Origin: an uncultured Eubacteriales bacterium
GTDB lineage: Bacteria; Bacillota_A; Clostridia; Oscillospirales; CAG-272
Length of the DNA stretch: 5,309 nucleotides
NCBI GenBank assembly: GCA_900555345.1
Contig: USKS01000126.1
Span: forward strand, 1 to 5,309
Direction of reading: 5' to 3'
Of this stretch, positions 1-5,306 are shown in pieces. Both the position numbers and the translations under genes were made by a program. How positions within the stretch are numbered: position 1 is the first letter of the stretch; every line of letters begins with the position of its first letter. The notes under the pieces are model-generated. The model was not told the DNA's origin and ran no database searches. It was given only the letters and a program-made list of their open reading frames with translations.

Positions 1-5
1 GCATA

Positions 6-38
6 TCGTCGGCAGCGTCAGATGTGTATAAGAGACAG
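6..38 (+). other. Illumina Nextera Read 1 adapter (synthetic contamination)
   Basis: These 33 bases match the Nextera/Tn5 Read 1 adapter: the 14-base Read 1 tag (6-19) followed directly by the complete 19-bp hyperactive Tn5 mosaic end AGATGTGTATAAGAGACAG (20-38). The match is base for base as I recall the adapter. Positions 1-5 (GCATA) lie where the i5 index sits in a Nextera library molecule and equal the last five bases of the S506/N506 index as I remember it. This is library-construction sequence left untrimmed at a contig end, not a natural Tn5 end. The genomic sequence starts at about position 39. Confidence 0.97.
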
Positions 39-40
39 CA

Positions 41-1420
41 AAAATACCGCGCGTTTCGCACCACTGCGAAAAAATCGCCGATTATCTTACGGGCTTCGCC
101 GATGAGAGGGGTCTTTTCTGCCGCCGTGACGGGGCAAACAACGTGATAATCGTAAAGCCCGCGGCAGCGGGCCGCGAGGATGACGCCGCCGTTATGCTTC
201 AGGGACACGTTGACATGGTGGGCGAAAAGCTCAGCGGCAGATCCCACGATTTTCTGCATGACCCCATAACGCTTATCGAGGAGGGCGACACGCTCCGCGC
301 CGACGGCACGACTCTCGGCGGAGACGACGGCGCAGCCGTTGCAATAATGCTCGCCCTGCTGGACGACAAAACGCTTTGCGCACCGCGCCTCGAATGTGTT
401 TTCACGACCGACGAGGAGGTCGGTATGCTGGGTGCAGACGTTATTGATCTTGACGGTATGCAGGCAAAATACCTCATAAACGCCGACAGCGAGGATGAGG
501 GTGTGTTCACCTGCGGCTGCTGCGGCGGAACAAGTCTTGACTTTACAATCCCCGTAAGCCGTGCGGCGGCGGTCTCAAAGGACGACTGCATCGCAGTTGC
601 CCTTACAGGTCTTAAGGGCGGTCACAGCGGCACGGAGATAAACAACGGCCGCCTCAACGCCATAAAGCTTCTGGCAGAGCTTCTGGAGCCGGAATGCGGT
701 ATAATCTCAATAGAGCGCGACGGCAAGGACAATGCCATTCCTCAGCGCTGCGACGCAGTAATATCCGCCTCAAAAGACGCAGTTCTCAAAAACTTTGTGC
801 GTCTCAGAGAAGAATGGAGCCATACCGAACCGGATATTGCCCTTGAAATTTTCCCCGCAGCCGACCTCTCCCCCGAGGCGCTGCCCTCTTCCGTTTGCCC
901 GATGACGGCCGAAAGTGCCGGACGCGTACTCACATTTTTGAGAGAAGTACCTTTCGGAGTTCGCAAAATGTGCGCAGAGCCCGCGGGACTTGTGCACACC
1001 TCCGACAACATAGGCATACTGAAAACCGATAAAGATTCCGTAAGCGGCACCCTTTCCGTCAGAAGCGTATCCGCCGAGGATAAGGACGCACTCTGCAGAG
1101 AAATAGAAGAATTGTGCGGCACCGCAGGCGGCAGCACCGTAAGCCACGGAAATTATCCCGGCTGGGAGTACAGGGAAAACTCGAAGCTGCGCCGCGTTAT
1201 GTGCGAGGTCTGGGAGGACATGTACGGCACCGCCCCCAAAATTGACGTTATCCACGCAGGTCTTGAATGCGGAGTTATCCTCTCTAAAATGCCGGGACTT
1301 GACATAGTTTCCATAGGTCCCGAGCTTCACGATATACACACGGCGCACGAAAGCATGAGCATTTCAAGTCTCGGCCGCTGTGCCGATTTCATAGTACGCG
1401 TACTTGAGGTAATAAAATGA
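41..1420 (+). CDS. pepD: Xaa-His / cytosol non-specific dipeptidase PepD (M20C family), 5'-truncated
   Basis: Zinc-dependent cytosolic dipeptidase of family M20C that hydrolyses a broad range of dipeptides, including Xaa-His, for amino acid recycling. The open frame runs unbroken from the adapter junction: the first complete native codon is 41-43, giving 459 residues against about 485 in E. coli PepD, so roughly 15-20 N-terminal residues are missing. Residues encoded at 41-142 (including IPRVSHHCEKIADYL and RRDGANNVII) align with the E. coli N-terminal region (IPHPSYHEEQLAEYI, ERDQVGNILI), so the GTG at 143 is internal. Metal and catalytic signatures are present: HVD at 206-214, TTLGGDDG, the TTDEEVG acid pair, NADSEDEG, LKGGHSG, HAGLECG, and a late His in AHESMSI. 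The C-terminus is intact. The stop overlaps the galM start by four bases (ATGA), which suggests translational coupling. The promoter lies off the contig. Confidence 0.95.
   Translation, partial: KIPRVSHHCEKIADYLTGFADERGLFCRRDGANNVIIVKPAAAGREDDAAVMLQGHVDMVGEKLSGRSHDFLHDPITLIEEGDTLRADGTTLGGDDGAAVAIMLALLDDKTLCAPRLECVFTTDEEVGMLGADVIDLDGMQAKYLINADSEDEGVFTCGCCGGTSLDFTIPVSRAAAVSKDDCIAVALTGLKGGHSGTEINNGRLNAIKLLAELLEPECGIISIERDGKDNAIPQRCDAVISASKDAVLKNFVRLREEWSHTEPDIALEIFPAADLSPEALPSSVCPMTAESAGRVLTFLREVPFGVRKMCAEPAGLVHTSDNIGILKTDKDSVSGTLSVRSVSAEDKDALCREIEELCGTAGGSTVSHGNYPGWEYRENSKLRRVMCEVWEDMYGTAPKIDVIHAGLECGVILSKMPGLDIVSIGPELHDIHTAHESMSISSLGRCADFIVRVLEVIK
1406..1410 (+). promoter_or_regulatory. Ribosome binding site of galM, inside pepD
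   Basis: GAGGT lies six bases upstream of the ATG at 1417 and within the last codons of pepD. It supports this ATG as the galM start despite the four-base overlap with pepD, and fits initiation by coupled or independent ribosomes. Confidence 0.7.
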
Positions 1421-2451
1421 AAAGACTGTTCGGAACTCTCGGCGGACGCGAAATATACGCCGTCGATCTTAAAAGCAATAATATCTCCTGCACCGTAATA
1501 ACCCTCGGCTGCATACTGCAGAGCCTATATGTACCTGACAGCGGCGGCAGAGCCGAAAATGTAGTTCTCGGCTACGACTCACCCGGGGAATATGCCGCCT
1601 CCGTCGGACATTTCGGAGAGGTTGTGGGGCGCTGCTGCAACAGAATAGGCGACAGCCGCTTTACTCTTGACGGCGTTGAATACACTCTGCCCGCAAACGA
1701 CGGCAGAAACCATCTGCACGGCGGTCCTCTGGGCTTCGGCGAAAGAATATGGGACATTGCCGACTGCGACGATAACAAGGCAGTTTTCACACTGGACAGC
1801 TGCGACGGCGACATGGGCTACCCCGGCAACGTGCATGTGCAGTGCACATACGCGCTCTCGGACGACGGAAAGCTTTCGGTAAACTACGAGGCGACCACGG
1901 ACAAAGCAACGCCCATATGCCTTACAAACCATTCATATTTCGATCTTTGCGGCGCCGGCAGCGGAAGAACTCTTGAAATGCACCTGAGACTCGACTGCGA
2001 GCGCATATGCAATACCGACAAAGCGCTTATACCGAACGGCTCGTTCACCGAGGTTTACGGAACGCCTTATGACTTTACGGAGGAAAAACCCCTCGGGCGC
2101 GACATTAATGTCGATTTCGGGCTGCTGCGCCACTGCTGCGGCTACGACACCAACTATTTTATAATAGGCTTTGACGGAACGCTGCGTCATGCCGGCAGGC
2201 TGTCCGACCCTCAAAGCGGCAGAAAGATGGACATATATACCGATCTTCCCTGTATACAGCTTTATACGGGCAACATGATAGGCGAGGACAATCCGCCGTT
2301 TTACGGAAAATATAAAAGTCATGACCATATGGGCGTATGCCTTGAAACACAGGTCATGCCAAACGCCGTAAACTGTCCCGGCATAACCGACACCATACTT
2401 CGCCCCGGCGAAAAATACTCAAAAACCACCGTTTTTGATTTCGGAGCATAA
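1417..2451 (+). CDS. galM: Aldose 1-epimerase (galactose mutarotase)
   Basis: Interconverts alpha and beta anomers of galactose, glucose and related sugars in the cytosol, feeding the Leloir or glycolytic routes. The 344-residue length is normal for bacterial GalM and the beta-sandwich fold signatures appear in order: GRCCNRI with Arg76, NHLHGG with His101, the general acid in NHSYF at His172, the substrate-binding Asp244 in YDTNYF, and the catalytic base Glu310 in CLETQVMPNAVN. These correspond to Arg71, His96, His170, Asp243 and Glu304 of the Lactococcus lactis enzyme. The family usually reads NHSYFN; here Asp176 replaces Asn, a mild change outside the catalytic set. The start is fixed by a GAGGT site and the four-base overlap with pepD. 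The protein has 16 cysteines in 344 residues. No galK, galT or galE is visible, so the sugar pathway served is undetermined. The next gene follows after eight bases, so co-transcription is likely. Confidence 0.95.
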   Translation: MKRLFGTLGGREIYAVDLKSNNISCTVITLGCILQSLYVPDSGGRAENVVLGYDSPGEYAASVGHFGEVVGRCCNRIGDSRFTLDGVEYTLPANDGRNHLHGGPLGFGERIWDIADCDDNKAVFTLDSCDGDMGYPGNVHVQCTYALSDDGKLSVNYEATTDKATPICLTNHSYFDLCGAGSGRTLEMHLRLDCERICNTDKALIPNGSFTEVYGTPYDFTEEKPLGRDINVDFGLLRHCCGYDTNYFIIGFDGTLRHAGRLSDPQSGRKMDIYTDLPCIQLYTGNMIGEDNPPFYGKYKSHDHMGVCLETQVMPNAVNCPGITDTILRPGEKYSKTTVFDFGA

Positions 2452-2459
2452 AATCTGCG

Positions 2460-3566
2460 ATGCAATTTGACACCCTACCAAAAAACAAAAAACTGTTTAT
2501 TTTCGATCTTGACGGAACCGTCACCGACACCGAGCCGTGCCACTTTGAAGCCTATCGGCGCACGGTGGAAGCGTTCTGCCCCGGTCAAAGCGTTACCGAA
2601 GAAGAATTTCTCCGCTGCTATGTGGGGCATCCCGAAACGGAAATATATGCTCTGCTGAAGGAGAAAAAGCGCACTGATTTTGACGACGCGGCGTTTTTTC
2701 GGCACAGAATTGACGAGCTGTTCAACGTCGTCGCCGAAAGGGGCATGAAGACCGCGCCGTTTTACCGTCAGCTTGAGGCATTTTTCCCAAATGCCCGCTT
2801 TATCGCCCTTACAAGCCAGCGCGAAAGCGTACTGGACCGTTTTCGCGAAACGGTAGACTACGGAAAAATTACGGAATTTATTTCCGTTGCGGACAAGCCG
2901 TATAACAAGATCGACGTTCTTGCCGACACCGAAAAATACCTTGGCGCGGCGCAGAGCGACTGCATTATATTTGAGGACTTTGCTCCCACGCTGCACGCCG
3001 CCATGAAAAACGGAGTGTATGCCGTCGGCGTCCGCCACAGCTTCAACGCGCTGAAAAGCGGCGACTGCGATATACTGATAGACATTGCCAGCCCGCTTGA
3101 CATCGAGCCCTCACGTCTTGACGGACTTTGCGACGGGGAGATAACCCTGCGCCTTGACAGCGCCTCCCCCGCAGACCCCGAAAAGAACCATGTACCATCG
3201 TATAAATTCACCGTATGCGCCCATAGCGGCGCCAACGTCGCCGCCGGCGGCACCGAGCTCGGCAGATGCGCGCTGCGCGCGGGGCACAACGAAAACACTT
3301 ACTACGGCGGAAACATAGGTTACGAGATTTTTGAGAATTTCCGCGGGCACCGCTATGCCGCAAAAGCGAGCCGCCTTTTGTTCACAGCCGCGAAAATGCT
3401 GGGCATGGATCATGTATTTATAACCTGCCGCCCCGACAATCTGCCGTCGCGCCGTACCTGCGAGATTCTCGGCGGCGAGTATATTGAGACCGCAAAGCTG
3501 CCCGAATACAACGATATGTATAAAAGCGGCATGCGCGAAGTCGCGGTTTTCAGATACGGGATATGA
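2460..3566 (+). CDS. Two-domain protein: HAD-superfamily hydrolase fused to GNAT acetyltransferase
   Basis: Residues about 10-205 form a HAD hydrolase of the beta-phosphoglucomutase/phosphatase-like group: motif I FDLDGTVTD (nucleophile Asp16, acid/base Asp18), a helical cap (about 25-95), motif II ALTSQ (Ser/Thr118-119), a motif III lysine near DKPYNK (Lys146 or Lys150), and motif IV IIFEDF (Glu172, Asp173). Residues about 225-368 form a GNAT domain: beta strands around TELGRCALR, NIGYEIF, then acetyl-CoA-binding FRGHRYAAKA (295-300 RGHRYA, where Arg298 replaces the usual glycine of RxxGxA), ITCRPDNLPSR and CEILGGEYIE. All HAD catalytic residues are present, so both domains look functional. 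Substrates cannot be read from the sequence; the neighbouring galM makes a sugar phosphate plausible but unproven. The ATG start places motif I at the usual distance from the N-terminus. Its ribosome site is weak (GGAG 13 bases upstream, inside galM), consistent with coupling to galM. An assembly-made fusion is unlikely because there is one uninterrupted frame. Confidence 0.88.
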   Translation: MQFDTLPKNKKLFIFDLDGTVTDTEPCHFEAYRRTVEAFCPGQSVTEEEFLRCYVGHPETEIYALLKEKKRTDFDDAAFFRHRIDELFNVVAERGMKTAPFYRQLEAFFPNARFIALTSQRESVLDRFRETVDYGKITEFISVADKPYNKIDVLADTEKYLGAAQSDCIIFEDFAPTLHAAMKNGVYAVGVRHSFNALKSGDCDILIDIASPLDIEPSRLDGLCDGEITLRLDSASPADPEKNHVPSYKFTVCAHSGANVAAGGTELGRCALRAGHNENTYYGGNIGYEIFENFRGHRYAAKASRLLFTAAKMLGMDHVFITCRPDNLPSRRTCEILGGEYIETAKLPEYNDMYKSGMREVAVFRYGI

Positions 3567-3610
3567 GTCTTCCGTCTCCCCAACGGCTCGAAGTATTTCT
3601 CATGACACAT

Positions 3611-3646
3611 AAAAAACAGACGCTTTTGAAAAAGCGTCTGTTTTTT
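3611..3646. terminator. Bidirectional Rho-independent terminator between convergent genes
   Basis: A perfect 10-bp stem (3617-3626 with 3631-3640) carries a four-base TGAA loop and is flanked by A6 on the left and T6 on the right, so it gives a hairpin plus U-run on either strand. It lies 44 bases after the stop of the HAD-GNAT gene and 12 bases after the stop of the minus-strand GNAT-ASCH gene, serving both. The interval 3567-3610 shows no other feature. Confidence 0.93.
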
Positions 3647-3658
3647 ATATGCAATTAT

Positions 3659-4657
3659 TCAATTCTCCGTGCCGTCCGGCACATATTCCCTTTTCTTATA
3701 AACAAGGCGGAAATCCTCGAAAACGACCGGCATATCGCCGTCGAAAACGTATCCGACTTCCTTGCTGTCCTCCGCGAAGAAGGCAGTGTGCTTTTCGACC
3801 CATGTTTCAAGGCATTCGTCCTCACCCTCGCGGCGGCAGACATCAAAGGTCATTTTGCCGAAGGGTATAAGGGTCACCGCCGTCGTTTCTATAACGCAGT
3901 ACGGAACGCCGTCAAAATCGGTGACAATGCTTCTGTCCCCCAACTTCGGCAACGGCTCATCCTCGGCAATATAGCTTGGATATGCGCTTGACGTAGCGGT
4001 CTTTTTCCCGGACATGACAAGCGACAAAAGGTGAGACGCCGACTGACGGGTTATATCAAAGCAGAAGACATCGCACGGCTTTTCATCAGGAGAGAGCCCC
4101 GCGCTTCTCAGATACCGCTGCCAAAAGCGGCGCTGCATCGCCTGATCCTCGCTCTCTTTTTCGCGTTTCCAGTATTTAAGCTCTTTATCTTCGTTGAAAA
4201 TCTCAAATCCGCATCTTTCAAGAACACGCTCCGAGGCAGCATTCCACTTTTCGGTGTCGGCGACGACGGCAGTAACGCCGTCAATATTCAGCACATATTC
4301 GCACATGGCGTCGACCGCCTCGCTCATATATCCGCGCCCGCGAAAATCCTCGCCCAGACCGTAGCCTATTTCGACTTTACCCTCGCCGTCAGGCTCGTTT
4401 TTGTAGTCGGCAGAGCCGACAACATATCCGCTTTCCTTTTCAATCAGCCAAAAAAAGCCGTGCCAGAGCCACTTCTCTCCGCACCCGCCGTGCTTTTCGC
4501 ACACCGTGCGCAGAATATCGGCAAATTCTGCGTCCACTATCTCCGCTCTGTATGTACAGCCAAGCTCTTTTTCGACGCAGTCATCACCGTTTGCCCACGC
4601 GAGCTGCTGCTCGGCACTCAGCTGAACCAGCCGCAGCCTTTCTGTTTCGATCACCAT
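3659..4657 (-). CDS. Two-domain protein: GNAT (RimJ/RimL-like) acetyltransferase fused to ASCH domain (COG4405/YhfF-like)
   Basis: 332 residues. Residues 1-165 are a GNAT domain of the RimJ/RimL type: start IETERLRL, strand VEIGYGL (95-101), acetyl-CoA loop FRGRGYMSEAV (105-115, Arg106 and Gly109 of RxxGxA), then NAASERVLERCGFE (139-152). Residues about 174-320 are an ASCH domain, a PUA-like beta-barrel of the YhfF/COG4405 type: FWQRYLRSAGL, the conserved GKKTATSSAY (217 onward), LGDRSIVTDFDG, CVIETTAV, the Trp of ETWVEKH, and the closing DMPVVFEDFRLVY. ASCH proteins are tied to RNA or modified-nucleoside binding and in some cases hydrolysis; the substrate here is unknown. The start at 4657 is chosen because GGAG sits six bases upstream and the protein then begins as GNAT proteins usually do; the frame is open another 20 codons into the palindrome, but that extension has no homology. 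The gene ends 12 bases from the shared terminator. Confidence 0.88.
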   Translation of the reverse strand: MVIETERLRLVQLSAEQQLAWANGDDCVEKELGCTYRAEIVDAEFADILRTVCEKHGGCGEKWLWHGFFWLIEKESGYVVGSADYKNEPDGEGKVEIGYGLGEDFRGRGYMSEAVDAMCEYVLNIDGVTAVVADTEKWNAASERVLERCGFEIFNEDKELKYWKREKESEDQAMQRRFWQRYLRSAGLSPDEKPCDVFCFDITRQSASHLLSLVMSGKKTATSSAYPSYIAEDEPLPKLGDRSIVTDFDGVPYCVIETTAVTLIPFGKMTFDVCRREGEDECLETWVEKHTAFFAEDSKEVGYVFDGDMPVVFEDFRLVYKKREYVPDGTEN

Positions 4658-4663
4658 GTGTTT

Positions 4664-4667
4664 CTCC
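4664..4667 (-). promoter_or_regulatory. Ribosome binding site that sets the GNAT-ASCH start
   Basis: On the minus strand GGAG is followed by AAACAC and ATG (4657-4655), a good Shine-Dalgarno spacing of six. It argues against the upstream in-frame ATG at 4717-4715, which lies inside the palindrome and has no such site. Confidence 0.8.
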
Positions 4668-4690
4668 GTTTCATCATTAAAACACAAAAG

Positions 4691-4726
4691 TGCGGGCATA
4701 TGTACGTCTACGTACATATGCCCGCA
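4691..4726. repeat. Perfect 36-base inverted repeat (hairpin; terminator or operator)
   Basis: Arms 4691-4706 and 4711-4726 are exact reverse complements over 16 bp around TCTA; a 17th pair (4707 with 4710) is possible in cruciform DNA. The repeat occupies most of the gap between the minus-strand P-loop gene (stop 14 bases away) and GNAT-ASCH. On the minus strand it is followed by CTTTTGTGTTTTAA, a broken T-rich tail, so it could be an imperfect terminator for the P-loop gene. The plus-strand side has no T-run. The length and perfect match of the arms also suit an operator or an mRNA 5' stem-loop. Confidence 0.9.
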
Positions 4727-4727
4727 G

Positions 4728-4733
4728 ATTATA
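4728..4733 (-). promoter_or_regulatory. Candidate -10 box upstream of GNAT-ASCH
   Basis: The minus strand reads TATAAT, an exact consensus -10, one base away from the palindrome. Transcription from it would start near 4721, inside the palindrome arm. No good -35 lies 16-18 bases upstream (the candidates overlap the P-loop gene and match poorly), so this may be a weak or activator-dependent promoter, or a chance match. Confidence 0.35.
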
Positions 4734-4740
4734 GGTTTTG

Positions 4741-5148
4741 TCAGATATACTTATGCATTGTCTCCGTAATGTTTTCGGCTGGGATAGATGCCGTCATCAC
4801 AAGGTTTACTTCATTTGCAGAGGTTATATCGTTTACTTTATCAAGGAACTTATCGAACGCAGCGGTGTCCTCTTTGCATATCTTAAGTGCGGAATCTATG
4901 AACAGATCGGTAACATCGTGGTTGCTTGCGAGAATACCCGCAACAAATCCATAGAGAGAAGCGGCATCTGCGATACCGAAAGCTTCTGTATCAACGAGGC
5001 GGCAGCGGTAGTTGACGTCAAATTTCAGTTTATCTCCCTTTTCTATACAAACAACGTCACCGTTTGTGGCGGAAAGCGCCTGGCTTACAAGCTCAATGAG
5101 ATGTTTTGTCTTTCCGGTTCCTTTAACTCCGACTATCAGTTTAAGCAT
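4741..5148 (-). CDS. Small P-loop NTPase, conserved in Clostridia, function unknown
   Basis: 135 residues with an N-terminal Walker A motif GVKGTGKTK (residues 7-15; Lys13 and Thr14 bind the nucleotide phosphates) directly after the first beta strand LKLIV, and a probable Walker B strand DLFID ending at Asp85. The stretch VVCIEKGDKLKFD (32-44), LVDTEAFGI and SLYGFVAGILASNHDVTD resembles a family of short ATP-binding hypothetical proteins that I recall from Clostridia; I know of no established role. There is no signal peptide, membrane segment or second domain, and the protein is too short for a helicase or ABC ATPase. It may be a regulatory or nucleotide-binding partner. The start is supported by a strong GGAGGT site and a consensus promoter upstream, so the gene has its own transcription unit. 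Its base composition is lower in G+C than the neighbouring genes. Confidence 0.85.
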   Translation of the reverse strand: MLKLIVGVKGTGKTKHLIELVSQALSATNGDVVCIEKGDKLKFDVNYRCRLVDTEAFGIADAASLYGFVAGILASNHDVTDLFIDSALKICKEDTAAFDKFLDKVNDITSANEVNLVMTASIPAENITETMHKYI

Positions 5149-5156
5149 TTAAATTT

Positions 5157-5162
5157 ACCTCC
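5157..5162 (-). promoter_or_regulatory. Strong ribosome binding site of the P-loop NTPase gene
   Basis: The minus strand reads GGAGGT, eight bases ahead of the ATG at 5148-5146. It is close to the anti-Shine-Dalgarno consensus, the strongest such site in the window, and predicts efficient translation of this small protein. Confidence 0.88.
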
Positions 5163-5201
5163 GTGTGTAAATGAAGTTTGCACAGCTTTCTGTGTGACTA
5201 T

Positions 5202-5230
5202 ATTATACTGCATTTTAACTATAAATGCAA
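5202..5230 (-). promoter_or_regulatory. Vegetative sigma-type promoter of the P-loop NTPase gene
   Basis: On the minus strand a perfect -10 TATAAT (5207-5202) is preceded at exactly 17 bases by TTGCAT (5230-5225), which keeps the TTG of the -35 consensus. The expected start is near 5195, giving a leader of about 47 bases that contains the GGAGGT site. The leader is too short for a typical riboswitch. Confidence 0.72.
5209..5229. repeat. Short inverted repeat within the promoter spacer (possible operator)
   Basis: TGCATTT and AAATGCA form 7-bp perfect arms separated by seven bases, together filling the space between the -10 and -35 boxes and overlapping the -35. A repressor bound here would block RNA polymerase. 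In such A+T-rich DNA the repeat could also arise by chance. Confidence 0.4.
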
Positions 5231-5273
5231 GTATTATTTAGACTTTTTTGTTAATAATCTCAAATATTTGTGT

Positions 5274-5306
5274 AAAAAAACGAAGTGCGCGGCACTTCGT
5301 TTTTTT
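5274..5306. terminator. Bidirectional Rho-independent terminator at the right edge
   Basis: An 8-bp stem (5281-5288 with 5292-5299) with a GCG loop is flanked by A7 on the left and T7 on the right, extending the pairing and giving a U-run on both strands. No plus-strand gene in the window ends before it, so it most likely ends a minus-strand gene lying to the right. The final TCA (5307-5309) could be that gene's TGA stop, but nothing inside the window confirms this. Confidence 0.9.

Noticed and set aside
20..38. A natural Tn5/IS50 transposon end
   Set aside because: The 19-bp mosaic end is the engineered hybrid sequence and is preceded by the Nextera Read 1 tag; no transposase or IS50 sequence follows.
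770..1348. A 192-codon minus-strand open frame inside pepD
   Set aside because: It lies wholly antisense to conserved PepD sequence and has no recognisable features.
143..1420. pepD beginning at the GTG at 143
   Set aside because: Conserved PepD residues are encoded upstream in the same frame back to the adapter junction, so 143 is internal.
3563..3991. A 142-codon plus-strand open frame starting at the end of the HAD-GNAT gene
   Set aside because: It reads through the bidirectional terminator and then antisense to the ASCH domain, and has no family resemblance.
4658..4717. A 20-residue N-terminal extension of GNAT-ASCH starting in the palindrome
   Set aside because: It lacks a ribosome site, whereas the ATG at 4657 has GGAG at ideal spacing and gives the usual GNAT N-terminus.
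4031..4954. A 307-codon plus-strand open frame
   Set aside because: It runs antisense through GNAT-ASCH, the palindrome and part of the P-loop gene. It shows no recognisable domain and is a by-product of coding bias on the opposite strand.
4738..5241. A 167-codon plus-strand open frame over the P-loop gene
   Set aside because: The opposite strand carries a clear Walker A motif, ribosome site and promoter; this frame crosses that promoter and has no motif.
5160..5273. A riboswitch or small RNA upstream of the P-loop gene
   Set aside because: The predicted leader is only about 47 bases and I see no structured aptamer; the only strong hairpin is the edge terminator, which lies upstream of the promoter.
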